Below, in pieces: positions 1 to 8,462 of a stretch of DNA of 64,000 nt. The stretch lies in NCBI GenBank assembly GCA_905250125.1, contig CAJNOL010000185.1, forward strand, positions 4,580 through 68,579. The letters are read 5' to 3'. The position numbers and the translations under genes were made by a program. The stretch is from Rotaria sordida. Taxonomy: Eukaryota; Rotifera; Eurotatoria; Philodinida; Philodinidae. Numbering within the stretch: the first letter of the stretch is position 1; every line of letters starts with the position of its first letter. The notes beneath the pieces were generated by a model, which was given only the letters and a program-made list of their open reading frames with translations, was not told the DNA's origin and did no database searches.

Positions 1-34
1 ATTTACACAAAATCAGACTAAAGGACTATACTAT

Positions 35-535
35 CTATCCTATGATATTCAGCCTCTTAGCCTTTTCAACTGCTTGGGTGCGGCGCTCAACCTCTAGTTT
101 TTCGAATAATTTAGATGAGTGGGTTTTAATAGTGTTGAGTGATACAAACAACCTATCTGCAATTTCGTTATTGCTTAATCCCCGAGCCATGAGCTGCAGT
201 ACCTCTAGCTCCCGTTTACTTATACCCGTACGTTTAAGTTCTTCTTCATTAACTATAAATGTGGAGTTGTTTCGTATTACTTCTTTCTCCACAATAACCT
301 CCTTCTCAACCACCACTTCTTTTTCTATTACTTTGGTTTTAGGTTTAACTAGTTTTAAAGCCAGCCAAATACCCAGGCCGGTAAAAACAAGCGCAATGCA
401 GCCTACATAAATTTCCAGCCTGTAGTTTATTATTACAAACTTAAGCTCAAGCCATTTCAACAAAAACAACAAGGCTGCTAACGCTACGCCGTATGCTACA
501 TTTCGCCATGTAATTGCCTGTATGCTTTTTAACAT
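35..535 (-). CDS. membrane-anchored LuxR-type helix-turn-helix regulator
   Basis: A 166-residue protein with two hydrophobic segments (about residues 11-29 and 43-62). A charged stretch built on repeated VEKEV units (about 66-86) follows and probably forms a short coiled linker. The C-terminus is a LuxR/FixJ-type DNA-binding helix-turn-helix (about 102-162) with the typical [19 protein letters not shown] core. The family is known as a transcription activator domain; here there is no receiver or sensor domain, so the signal is presumably sensed in or at the membrane. This layout is common in Bacteroidota but has no assigned target. The gene is divergent from the acetyltransferase at 578, with about 40 bp between starts. 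Family assignment is firm; the regulated genes are unknown. Confidence 0.85.
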   Translation of the reverse strand: MLKSIQAITWRNVAYGVALAALLFLLKWLELKFVIINYRLEIYVGCIALVFTGLGIWLALKLVKPKTKVIEKEVVVEKEVIVEKEVIRNNSTFIVNEEELKRTGISKRELEVLQLMARGLSNNEIADRLFVSLNTIKTHSSKLFEKLEVERRTQAVEKAKRLNIIG

Positions 536-577
536 AGCACAAAAATAGGCATTTTGAATTTATGGGTATATTGCGCT

Positions 578-1087
578 ATGAGTCCCACAGTAACCCTCCG
601 CCCCATAGAAACAGGCGATGCCGAAGCTATTGCCCGTATGGGTAATAACCCAAAGATTGCCGGTTTTATGCGCGATGTTTTTCCGCACCCTTACACCTTA
701 GAAAATGCAGTGGCATTTGTTAATAATTTAAAAGACCAACAACCTACCAAGGTATTTGCCATTATTGCCGATGGGGTACACGTGGGTTGCTGCGGCATAT
801 TCCCAAAAGAAGATGTGGCCCGCATGAATGCTGAAGTTGGGTATTGGATTGGAGAAGAACACTGGGGCAAAGGCATTGCTACCCAAGCTACTAAACTAAT
901 AGCTGCTTATGGTTTTGAAACCTTGGACATGAACAGGATTTACGCCAGCGTATTTAGTCCAAACAAGGCATCGGCAAAGGTGCTGGAAAAGGCAGGCTTT
1001 ACTTACGAAGGCACCCATAGGCAGTCGGTTTATAAAAACGGTGAATATTTAGACGAGCTATTTTATTCACTATTGCGCAAAGACTAG
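578..1087 (+). CDS. GNAT-family N-acetyltransferase (RimJ/RimL type)
   Basis: A 169-residue acetyltransferase of the GNAT fold, which transfers acetyl from acetyl-CoA to an amine, often a ribosomal-protein N-terminus or a small molecule. The acetyl-CoA pyrophosphate loop is visible as WGKGIATQA, followed by the NKASAKVLEKAGF segment typical of the RimJ/RimL branch. The reading frame is open upstream to a TTG at 554, but the ATG at 578 matches the family N-terminus better (SPTVTLRPIETGDAEAIARM). The substrate cannot be told from sequence. It reads in the same direction as the CoA-transferase subunit gene 42 bp downstream, without obvious functional connection. Confidence 0.85.
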   Translation: MSPTVTLRPIETGDAEAIARMGNNPKIAGFMRDVFPHPYTLENAVAFVNNLKDQQPTKVFAIIADGVHVGCCGIFPKEDVARMNAEVGYWIGEEHWGKGIATQATKLIAAYGFETLDMNRIYASVFSPNKASAKVLEKAGFTYEGTHRQSVYKNGEYLDELFYSLLRKD

Positions 1088-1129
1088 GGCTTAATTTGCT
1101 AATATTGCCCTTTCAAAAAAATTACGGTT

Positions 1130-1783
1130 ATGCTTGATAAAAATGGTATTGCCAAACGTATTGCACAAGAGCTAAAAGATGGCATGTATGTTAACTTAGG
1201 CATTGGTATTCCTACGTTGGTAGCCAACTATATACCTAACGGAATGCGTGTTGTTTTACAATCGGAGAATGGTTTGCTGGGCATGGGCGCCTTTCCGTTT
1301 GAGGGTGAAGAAGACGCAGACTGGATTAATGCAGGCAAACAAACCGTTACTGCAATAAAAGGCGCATCGCTGTTTAGCAGTGCCGAGAGCTTTGCCATGA
1401 TACGCGGCGGCCACGTACACCTTACTGTGCTGGGCGCTATGGAAGTATCGGAAAACGGCGACATTGCCAACTGGAAGATCCCCGGCAAAATGGTAAAAGG
1501 CATGGGTGGCGCTATGGATTTAGTAGCATCGGCCAAGCATATTATTGTGGCTATGCAGCATGTAAACAAAGCAGGCCAAAGCAAGCTGTTAAAGCAATGC
1601 GAGTTACCTATAACGGGTGTTAAATGTGTAAAGCGCATTGTATCTGAACTGGCTGTTATAGACGTTACCCCAGAAGGTTTTAAGTTGGTAGAACGTGCTC
1701 CGGGCATATCGGTTGAGCATATTGTAAATTCTACCGCTGCCAACCTTATAGTAGAAGGCGATATTCCTGAAATGGTACTATAG
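1130..1783 (+). CDS. scoB: 3-oxoacid CoA-transferase subunit B
   Basis: A 217-residue beta subunit of a class I CoA-transferase (succinyl-CoA:3-ketoacid or acetate/acetoacetate type). These enzymes move CoA between acyl groups through a glutamyl-CoA thioester. The GIGIP loop lies at residues 24-28 and the catalytic glutamate at residue 46 in the SENG motif; the length is normal for subunit B. The alpha subunit, usually directly upstream, is not next to it here: the upstream gene is an acetyltransferase. It must therefore be encoded elsewhere or be lost. The exact acyl substrate (acetoacetate versus butyrate) cannot be resolved. The next gene starts 5 bp after the stop, suggesting cotranscription. 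Confidence 0.9.
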   Translation: MLDKNGIAKRIAQELKDGMYVNLGIGIPTLVANYIPNGMRVVLQSENGLLGMGAFPFEGEEDADWINAGKQTVTAIKGASLFSSAESFAMIRGGHVHLTVLGAMEVSENGDIANWKIPGKMVKGMGGAMDLVASAKHIIVAMQHVNKAGQSKLLKQCELPITGVKCVKRIVSELAVIDVTPEGFKLVERAPGISVEHIVNSTAANLIVEGDIPEMVL

Positions 1784-1787
1784 TAAC

Positions 1788-2327
1788 GTGGAAGTACCTA
1801 ACCAACGATATATTATTACGGGAGGCCCCGGATTTGGTAAAACCACCATTATTAAGCGCCTGGAAGAGCTGGGCCATGAGGTTTGCCACGAAAACTCACG
1901 CGAAGTAATTAAAGAACAGCTTGATACCGGTGGCAATATTCTGCCTTGGGTTGATGTAACCAAGTTTACCGAGATTATTATTGAAAAACGCATACAATCG
2001 TACTTAGCGGTACCACCCAATAAGCCTGTATTTTTTGACCGTGCCATTGCTGATGCTTTAGCTTTTATGTACCGTCAGGAGCTGGAAGTAAAAGAAAGCC
2101 TTGCCAAAGCCGCCCGCGATTATAAATACAACACCATGGTGTTTATTACCCCACCCTGGTACTCCATATTTAAAAACGATAACGAGCGCAGGGAAACTTA
2201 TGCCGAAAGTGTTACCGTACACTCATACATAGCAAAAACCTATGCCGATTTAGGCTATAAGCTGGTAGATATTCCTCCGGGAGAGCTTGATGCCCGTGTA
2301 GAGTTTGTATTGAATAGTATTAAGTAA
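1788..2327 (+). CDS. AAA_28-type P-loop ATP-binding protein
   Basis: A 179-residue single-domain P-loop protein. The Walker A motif GGPGFGKTT is at residues 12-20, with an arginine-containing lid-like region further on (ERRETYAESV). The fold resembles the AAA_28 or kinase-like group of small ATPases/nucleoside kinases, whose biochemical role is mostly unknown. Translation starts at a GTG only five bases after the CoA-transferase stop codon, so the two are very likely cotranscribed. No ATG is available near the start of the conserved region. No partner protein suggests a substrate. Confidence 0.75.
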   Translation: MEVPNQRYIITGGPGFGKTTIIKRLEELGHEVCHENSREVIKEQLDTGGNILPWVDVTKFTEIIIEKRIQSYLAVPPNKPVFFDRAIADALAFMYRQELEVKESLAKAARDYKYNTMVFITPPWYSIFKNDNERRETYAESVTVHSYIAKTYADLGYKLVDIPPGELDARVEFVLNSIK

Positions 2328-2419
2328 TCCCCAGTAACTACTGTTTGCTTTTCAACTCCTGAAACATTAGGGTCTAATTTTTTGTTTCTAAATAAACCAA
2401 TGCTAAAGAGCGCCGGATT

Positions 2420-2989
2420 ATGCACAAAAGATCCTATTATTTTGTCAACGCGATAACACTTTACCGGCTGGTAGCAGCTTTCGGTTTGGGTGTTCTTATA
2501 CTCACCAAACAGGAAAACATTTTTAAATGGTTGCTGGCACTAAGTTTTTTTACTGATTTGATAGACGGTTTTTTATCACGGAAATTTAAAGTATCCAGTG
2601 TGTTTGGCAACAGGGTTGACTCTATTGCAGACGACCTTACGGTATTAGCTGCTATAGCCGGTGTATTAGTTTTCAAACCCGGATTTATAGAACAGGAAAT
2701 AGTTATTGTGATTATTATGGGTGCTTTATATATAACCCAGGTTTTATCAGCGTTAATCAAGTATGGTAAAATAACCGGCTTCCATACATATACCGCTAAG
2801 TTTGCCGCTTTATTACAAGGCACATTTTTTATCTTGGTATTCTTTTTACCGGTTTTGCCTGTGTGGTTATTTTATATGGCTTCCATTGCTACTATAGTAG
2901 ACTTAATTGAAGAGATTATCCTGGTAATACTATTGCCCAAATGGAAAGCGGATATAAAAGGCTTGTATTGGGTAATGAAAGAGCGATAA
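2420..2989 (+). CDS. CDP-alcohol phosphatidyltransferase
   Basis: A 189-residue integral membrane enzyme of phospholipid synthesis. It carries the family signature DG-x2-xR-x8-G-x3-D-x3-D at residues 49-71: D49, G50, R54, G63, D67 and D71. Serine replaces the usual alanine before the arginine. Several hydrophobic segments surround it. Family members bind a divalent metal with the aspartates and transfer the phosphatidyl group from CDP-diacylglycerol to an alcohol such as glycerol phosphate, serine or inositol. The acceptor cannot be told from sequence. It is a single gene between an ATPase and a small secreted protein. Confidence 0.85.
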   Translation: MHKRSYYFVNAITLYRLVAAFGLGVLILTKQENIFKWLLALSFFTDLIDGFLSRKFKVSSVFGNRVDSIADDLTVLAAIAGVLVFKPGFIEQEIVIVIIMGALYITQVLSALIKYGKITGFHTYTAKFAALLQGTFFILVFFLPVLPVWLFYMASIATIVDLIEEIILVILLPKWKADIKGLYWVMKER

Positions 2990-3038
2990 ACATTCTCCCT
3001 TTTTTTGATGTTTTAACATTATACCCAATTAGAACATT

Positions 3039-3383
3039 ATGAAATTAATTGCCCTGGCGGTTTGCACGCTGTTAACTTATAGCGTCTCTGCCCAAGTAAT
3101 AGATACTATAGGCCCTAAGAGTAACCCTAAATTAACGCGTGGGCCACGGAATCAGAATACTGATCCTATTGTTAAACCTACTTATACAGATACTATTAAA
3201 AGGCAACCACCGCAAGGTACTAACCCGCAACCAAACTGGAATGCGCCTAAAGATGTATCGCAACCTCAGCCTTATAATCCTACAGCACCATCGGTACCTC
3301 CTACACAAACTAACCCAACCAGTCCGGCAACGCCAACTATTCCCGCTGACCGTCAAAATGGTAGACCACCGGGTAGATTTTAG
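3039..3383 (+). CDS. small secreted proline/threonine-rich protein
   Basis: A 114-residue protein with a clear N-terminal signal peptide (hydrophobic core, cleavage likely after SVSA before QVIDT). The mature part is of low complexity, rich in Pro, Thr, Asn and Gln, without a recognisable domain. It is probably an unstructured periplasmic or cell-surface protein. It lies 38 bp upstream of the sugar dehydrogenase-like gene on the same strand. No function can be assigned; its reality is supported by the signal peptide and a good start context. Confidence 0.6.
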   Translation: MKLIALAVCTLLTYSVSAQVIDTIGPKSNPKLTRGPRNQNTDPIVKPTYTDTIKRQPPQGTNPQPNWNAPKDVSQPQPYNPTAPSVPPTQTNPTSPATPTIPADRQNGRPPGRF

Positions 3384-3421
3384 GAGATAATTAATTACCT
3401 TTCTGCTATATACTACTTGAT

Positions 3422-5002
3422 ATGAAATCAGTTTTTACTGTTTTTGCCTTTTTACTTATAGCCTGTTTAAGCAAGGCGCAGCCTACATTCAGCCGCAGCG
3501 AATTGCCCACACAGCTTACCAATCCATGGGAAATGACCTACGGCCCCGATGGTTATTTATGGATTACCGAAGACGGAGGAAAAGTATCGCGTGTAGACCC
3601 TGCAAGCGGTGCTAAAACAGTAGTATACACCGCACCAGATTATTTTGCCGGTTCTCCTTTAGAAGCCAATCCCGTTTGCACTAGTTTTCAAATTGGTAAA
3701 GGCACTTTTGGGCTGGCTTTGCACCCCGATTTTATGTTGCCATTGTCAGCTTATATATACTATGTATACTCGTACAATAGTGGCACAGTACAAGCCCCGG
3801 CTACAAAATTAAAAATAGTACGCTTAACCTGGGATGTGATAAACAATGTGGTAGTAACCGCTACCGACCTTATTACCATGATGCCTATTGGTTACGACCA
3901 TTTCGGCGGGCGTTTATTAGCAGTAAAACAAAACGGAAATTCGTATTTATACCTCAGCATTGGCGATAATGGAATATCAGAAACTAACGCCCCAAATTGC
4001 TACGACCCATTAGAAAGCAACCCCAATTATTTAGCTCAGGACGTTGACTATAAAAACGGAAAAATACACCGCTTTAATATAGATGGCACTATACCGCAAG
4101 ACAATCCTATATCGGGTAATTCATTCTTTACAAGGGGCCACCGCAACCCACAAGGGTTAATGTATAACCCGGTGCAGGATGTGTTGTATGATGCAGAACA
4201 TGGCGACCGTACCGATGATGAAGTGAACGTGCTTTACAAAGGGATGAACTACGGCTGGAAATGGGTTCGCGGTGTCCATTCCGATAATAACTACCCGGGC
4301 GAATCGGACTACATTACTAACTATGTGCCGCATGCACAAATTGCTAACGACTCGTTAGTGCAGCCATTATTTTCATGGTGCGCAACTCCACAACCTACTG
4401 ACCCAGAATACTTAAACTGGTGTACCGTTGCCCCGTCAGATGGGATATATTATGGAAGTAATTCCATACCCGCATGGCAAAACAGCTTACTTGTAGTTAG
4501 CTTGAAAGATGGTACTAATAACGACCAGTCGGTATATCAGTTTAAACTTAATGCTAATGGAAAAAGCATGGCAACACAAGGACCATATGTGTTTTTTGCA
4601 AACGACCATGCCCTTAACGGAAGGCTGCGCGATATAACCGTATCGCCTGACGGTGCTAAGATCTATCTAATAAACAATGGCGGCACCAATGCCGATAAAA
4701 TTACCGTATACACGTATTTGTATACCGGTATTAATGAGGATGATGCTACAGCCAAAACTATTAAAGTATTCCCTAATCCCGGTAATGGCAACTACTCCCT
4801 AACCATACAAGTACAAAAGAACACCAAGGCAGTTATTAATGTATATGATATAACAGGGCGTGTAGTATTGGGTGAGAATGTATCGCTTAAAGCAGGAGAC
4901 AATGTATTGCCACTAACCTTAACCAGTGCTACAAAGGGTATTTATATGGTGTGCATAGCAATGGATGGGGTTGTGTATTCGCAGAAAGTAGTAGTTGAAT
5001 AA
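3422..5002 (+). CDS. secreted PQQ-type glucose/sorbosone dehydrogenase with T9SS sorting domain
   Basis: A 526-residue exported protein. The signal peptide covers about residues 1-20. A glucose/sorbosone dehydrogenase (GSDH) six-bladed propeller spans about 25-430 and contains LHPDF, GDNG, GHRNPQGL and EHGDRTDDEVN motifs, which in the family form the PQQ and calcium pockets. The last 85 residues are a type A T9SS sorting domain starting at VFPNPGNGNY, so the protein should cross the outer membrane by the type IX system and be anchored or released. Family members oxidise aldose sugars or related polyols using PQQ. The true substrate is not visible. Hydrolase-free monocistronic context. Confidence 0.85.
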   Translation: MKSVFTVFAFLLIACLSKAQPTFSRSELPTQLTNPWEMTYGPDGYLWITEDGGKVSRVDPASGAKTVVYTAPDYFAGSPLEANPVCTSFQIGKGTFGLALHPDFMLPLSAYIYYVYSYNSGTVQAPATKLKIVRLTWDVINNVVVTATDLITMMPIGYDHFGGRLLAVKQNGNSYLYLSIGDNGISETNAPNCYDPLESNPNYLAQDVDYKNGKIHRFNIDGTIPQDNPISGNSFFTRGHRNPQGLMYNPVQDVLYDAEHGDRTDDEVNVLYKGMNYGWKWVRGVHSDNNYPGESDYITNYVPHAQIANDSLVQPLFSWCATPQPTDPEYLNWCTVAPSDGIYYGSNSIPAWQNSLLVVSLKDGTNNDQSVYQFKLNANGKSMATQGPYVFFANDHALNGRLRDITVSPDGAKIYLINNGGTNADKITVYTYLYTGINEDDATAKTIKVFPNPGNGNYSLTIQVQKNTKAVINVYDITGRVVLGENVSLKAGDNVLPLTLTSATKGIYMVCIAMDGVVYSQKVVVE

Positions 5003-5020
5003 AAGGCTTATTTTAGCCCT

Positions 5021-6259
5021 GTGAAAACCACGTTAATTACCAATATAAAACAGCTAGTAGGTGTAGACTACTACAACATTACTATTAGCAAAGGAGCCAA
5101 TATGGCTGAGTTGCCAACGGTTGACAATGCTTTTCTACTTATTGAAGGGGAAACCATTAAGGCTTTTGGGCCGATGGACAACCTGGATAAAGACAACCTT
5201 AACTACGACGAAGTTATTGATGCTACAGGCCGTTTGGTTTTACCAGCATGGGTAGATAGCCATACGCACCTTGTATTTGCAGGCAGCCGAGAAACGGAGT
5301 TTGTAGATAAAATAAAGGGCTTATCATATGAAGATATAGCCAAGCGCGGCGGAGGTATTTTAAATTCAGCAGCGCGCTTACAACATACTGATGAAGCAGA
5401 GCTTTTTGATGCTACCATGCTACGTATAGCCGAGATTAAAAGCTATGGTACCGGCGCGGTAGAAATTAAAAGCGGCTACGGGTTAACTGTAGAGGATGAA
5501 CTAAAGATTTTACGCGTTGCACGCAAAGTAAAAGAGAACACCAACCTGTTTGTTAAAACTACCTTTTTAGGCGCGCACTCTTTCCCTGCTCAATACAAAG
5601 AAAATCGCGAGGGCTATGTTGACCTAGTGATTAACGAAATGCTTCCCCGTGTAGCAGGTGAAGGCCTTGCAGACTATTGCGATGTATTTTGCGAGCGTGG
5701 GTTCTTTACCGTAGACCAAACCAGTCGCATATTAGAGAAAGCCATAAGCCTGGGGATAAAACCACGTTTGCATGCTAATCAGCTAGATTTTTCAGGCGGT
5801 GTGCAAGTAGGTGTTAAATACAATGCCTTATCTGTCGACCATTTAGAACATGCCGGTGACGAAGAAATAGAAGCACTATTAGGTTCTGATACCATGCCTA
5901 CCCTCCTACCCGCTTCGGCATTTTTTATCAATTTAGATTACCCCCCTGCCCGCAAATTAATTGAAGCAGGACTGGCCGTTGCCATAGCATCAGATTATAA
6001 TCCCGGCTCATCGCCCACAGGTAATATGTGTCTGGTTGTATCACTGGCTTGCATAAAAATGAAAATGCTACCCGAAGAAGCTATCAACGCAGCTACTATC
6101 AATACCGCTAAAGCATTAGAGTTATCAGAGAAATTAGGTACCATAGCACGTGGCAAAGTGGCTAATCTTATCATCACCAAGCCCATACCATCGTACGCCT
6201 ATATACCGTACGCCTTTGGTAGTAATTTGGTAGAAAGGGTTATAATTAAAGGCCAGTAA
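5021..6259 (+). CDS. hutI: imidazolonepropionase
   Basis: A 412-residue amidohydrolase that hydrolyses 4-imidazolone-5-propionate to N-formimidoyl-glutamate, the third step of histidine degradation in the cytoplasm. The metal-binding HTH motif (H81, H83 in DSHTHLVFAGSRE), the LHANQLD segment and the SDYNPGSSP motif are all present. Translation begins at a GTG 18 bp after the preceding stop codon; no ATG gives a better N-terminus. Length is normal for HutI. The other histidine-degradation genes (hutH, hutU, hutG/F) are not in this window, so the pathway is dispersed. Confidence 0.95.
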   Translation: MKTTLITNIKQLVGVDYYNITISKGANMAELPTVDNAFLLIEGETIKAFGPMDNLDKDNLNYDEVIDATGRLVLPAWVDSHTHLVFAGSRETEFVDKIKGLSYEDIAKRGGGILNSAARLQHTDEAELFDATMLRIAEIKSYGTGAVEIKSGYGLTVEDELKILRVARKVKENTNLFVKTTFLGAHSFPAQYKENREGYVDLVINEMLPRVAGEGLADYCDVFCERGFFTVDQTSRILEKAISLGIKPRLHANQLDFSGGVQVGVKYNALSVDHLEHAGDEEIEALLGSDTMPTLLPASAFFINLDYPPARKLIEAGLAVAIASDYNPGSSPTGNMCLVVSLACIKMKMLPEEAINAATINTAKALELSEKLGTIARGKVANLIITKPIPSYAYIPYAFGSNLVERVIIKGQ

Positions 6260-6275
6260 TTACTACCTTGAGAGC

Positions 6276-8006
6276 ATGAAATATTTTGCTCTCCTGCTGC
6301 TATTAGTATCATCAGTTGCCCATTCACAAAGCAACATTAATTTGTATGCTGATACCATACACCAGCCTTTTATTTACGGCGTAGCATCGGGGGACCCTAC
6401 AACTAGCAGTGTACAATTGTGGACGTATGCAGGGCCTACTACACTTGGGCAGGATGTTACCTGGCTGGTAGCTACCGATAGCATGTTCATCAATATAGTT
6501 GCCAGCGGAACTGTTCCTGTTACAGCTAACAATGCTTATACCGTTAAACCTGTGGCCACCGGATTGCACCCTTACACCGATTATTATTACCGTTTCCACG
6601 CCCCGGGCAATTCGCTTTCTGTTACAGGCCGAACACGCACTGCTCCTGCCGATACTAACATGCAGGTAAATTTTGGCGTTATATCATGTTCCAGTGTTTT
6701 CTCGGGTTACTTTAATGCCTACCGCCACATGGCAAACGATGCCAGCATAGACGTTATCATCCACCTGGGCGATTATATATACGACTTTGTAGATTTAGAA
6801 GAGCAGGTACGCATCTCAGTTCCTTTTCCTACTTCACCGTCTAACCTAAGTGAATGGCGCGACAGGCAGATGTATTACTTACTTGATCCTGATCTACGCC
6901 GTGCACGACAAATGCACCCTTGGATACAGACATGGGATAACCACGACTTTAATCAAAATACCTTAACAGGAGAACGTGCTTTTTTTGAATTTACTCCTAC
7001 CACACAGCCCGATCCTAACGACAGTAATAAGGTCTACCGCAAGCTAAACTATGGCATAGCCGACATTTTTATGATAGACATGGAAAGCTATGACGACCAG
7101 GATGAATACAGCCCTAATAACCCAAGTGTATTAGGTTTTGAGCAATATAACTGGTTAACGTCGAGCCTTGCGGCATCTACCGCTAAATGGAAAATTGTAG
7201 GCACCCCAAAAATGGTAACACATTGGAGTATTGAAGGGTTGGAAGGGTTATTAGGCACCAACACCACTGTGCTATTTGAAAACGCTTGGGATGGATATAT
7301 GCTGGAACGCGAGTTGATGTTGAAGTATATCGACTCATTAAACATAGATAACGTAGTGTTTTTATCGGGTGATTCGCACTTTTCTCAACTAGCTGATTTG
7401 CCATTAGACGCGCAGGATACATTAACATATTTTCCTGCTACCGGGCAGGGTTCTATTGCAGTTGAATTTTTACCTACCAGTATTAGTCGCGGTAATTTTG
7501 ATGAGATGGGATACGATGCATCACTGCAACCTGTTATTGTGGAGTACATAGATATTGTTAACCCCAACCACGTTTATACCGAGCTTATACAACACGGTTA
7601 TGGGTTGCTGAATGTTAAGCCCGACAGCAGCGTAGCTACCTATATCTACTGCCCTATTTTAAGCATGACTGATGATACTGTAGTTGCCCATACACAAACT
7701 GTTATGGATGGCGCTAACCATTGGAAAAGGGTTGCCCCTGTTATCATTGGGATGAATGAGCAAAAAGCGGAGAAGCTTGATGTATATCCTAACCCCGCAC
7801 AAAATGAGTTGTGGATGCGGTTACCCATAGGAATGAACAATGCTACACTTGAAGTATATGATAATACAGGAAGAAGGGTGTTACAGCAATTAAACACAGG
7901 TACTTTAGCAAAAATTGACACTGCTTTATTAAGCGCAGGTTTGTATACGCTTGTCGCAATACAATCAGGACAGTCTGTTATTAAAGGGAGATTTATTAAA
8001 GAGTAA
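6276..8006 (+). CDS. phoD: PhoD-like alkaline phosphatase with T9SS sorting domain
   Basis: A 576-residue secreted phosphatase. After a signal peptide (about residues 1-18) comes the PhoD N-terminal domain (FIYGVASGDPT). The metallophosphatase core follows, with HLGDYIYDF, TWDNHDFNQ and FLSGDSHFS motifs that bind the metal ions in this family. The C-terminal 75 residues (from VYPNPAQNELW) are a T9SS type A sorting domain. PhoD enzymes hydrolyse phosphate mono- and diesters outside the cell. It starts 16 bp after hutI, but a functional connection is not obvious. Some PhoD-like proteins are phospholipases, so the substrate is open. Confidence 0.88.
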   Translation: MKYFALLLLLVSSVAHSQSNINLYADTIHQPFIYGVASGDPTTSSVQLWTYAGPTTLGQDVTWLVATDSMFINIVASGTVPVTANNAYTVKPVATGLHPYTDYYYRFHAPGNSLSVTGRTRTAPADTNMQVNFGVISCSSVFSGYFNAYRHMANDASIDVIIHLGDYIYDFVDLEEQVRISVPFPTSPSNLSEWRDRQMYYLLDPDLRRARQMHPWIQTWDNHDFNQNTLTGERAFFEFTPTTQPDPNDSNKVYRKLNYGIADIFMIDMESYDDQDEYSPNNPSVLGFEQYNWLTSSLAASTAKWKIVGTPKMVTHWSIEGLEGLLGTNTTVLFENAWDGYMLERELMLKYIDSLNIDNVVFLSGDSHFSQLADLPLDAQDTLTYFPATGQGSIAVEFLPTSISRGNFDEMGYDASLQPVIVEYIDIVNPNHVYTELIQHGYGLLNVKPDSSVATYIYCPILSMTDDTVVAHTQTVMDGANHWKRVAPVIIGMNEQKAEKLDVYPNPAQNELWMRLPIGMNNATLEVYDNTGRRVLQQLNTGTLAKIDTALLSAGLYTLVAIQSGQSVIKGRFIKE

Positions 8007-8032
8007 TTTTGCTAGAAATCACAAACGGTGAT

Positions 8033-8060
8033 GTCATTCCTGCGAAGGCAGGAATCTCAC
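8033..8060 (+). repeat. 28-bp palindromic repeat, left copy of inverted pair
   Basis: This 28-bp segment is an exact reverse complement of 8409-8436. Within it ATTCCTGC and GCAGGAAT form an 8-bp stem around a GAAG loop. It provides the stop codon (8057-8059) of the GIY-YIG gene. The pair brackets that gene. Confidence 0.9.
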
Positions 8061-8386
8061 CGAACGGTGCTGACTTTTAATTCTTTTATTTCTTCAATAG
8101 TATACCAATCTATTGCTAAATCTAGCATTTCAGGATTACTTTCTTTAATCAGATTTTCTTTCCACTCCCTTTTCCATAATTTCATTTGCTTTTCCTTTTC
8201 AATAGCGCCTGTTATATCTGGAAAGTCTTCATAGAATATTAAATCATAACATTGAAATCTATTACAAAATTTACTGCCAATACCTGCTTTGTGTTCTAAT
8301 GTCCTACGTTCTATGCTATTAGTTACACCAATGTATAGCACGGTACGCAACTTATTTGACATGATATAGACATAGCCTGTTTTCAA
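8057..8386 (-). CDS. GIY-YIG domain nuclease
   Basis: A 109-residue stand-alone GIY-YIG nuclease domain. It shows the GYVYIM strand (residues 4-9), YIGVTN (18-23), the catalytic-type arginine near 27 in SIERRTLEHK, and the metal-binding glutamate near 63 in GAIEKEKQMK. Family members cut DNA; small single-domain versions in Bacteroidota have no settled role. The start codon appears to be TTG at 8386, since no ATG precedes the GYVYI strand. The last codons and stop lie inside the left palindromic repeat, so gene and repeat are physically joined. The tail after the domain (residues 85-109) is not conserved-looking. Confidence 0.85.
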   Translation of the reverse strand: MKTGYVYIMSNKLRTVLYIGVTNSIERRTLEHKAGIGSKFCNRFQCYDLIFYEDFPDITGAIEKEKQMKLWKREWKENLIKESNPEMLDLAIDWYTIEEIKELKVSTVR

Positions 8387-8408
8387 TGCTTATAACTTGG
8401 AAACGCTA

Positions 8409-8436
8409 GTGAGATTCCTGCCTTCGCAGGAATGAC
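8409..8436 (+). repeat. 28-bp palindromic repeat, right copy of inverted pair
   Basis: Exact reverse complement of 8033-8060, with the same ATTCCTGC / GCAGGAAT hairpin (CTTC loop on this strand). It lies 22 bp upstream of the GIY-YIG start and 26 bp downstream of the purB stop, so it may also fold in the purB 3' end. Confidence 0.9.
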
Positions 8437-8462
8437 ATTTACCTTTTTTCTTGTGATAGAAT

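Larger units (their letters stand above)
8033..8436 (-). mobile_element. candidate repeat-bounded GIY-YIG unit
   Basis: A 404-bp unit made of a single GIY-YIG nuclease gene and two perfectly matching inverted 28-bp hairpin repeats at its ends. The compact layout resembles a homing-endonuclease or REP-type cassette. Mobility is inferred from the layout alone; no target-site duplication or second copy is visible in this window. Confidence 0.4.

Noticed and set aside
1228..1743. 171-codon minus-strand frame inside scoB
   Set aside because: It is a shadow of a conserved gene with no start context or domain; the same applies to the antisense frames within purB, hutI, thyA and comEC.
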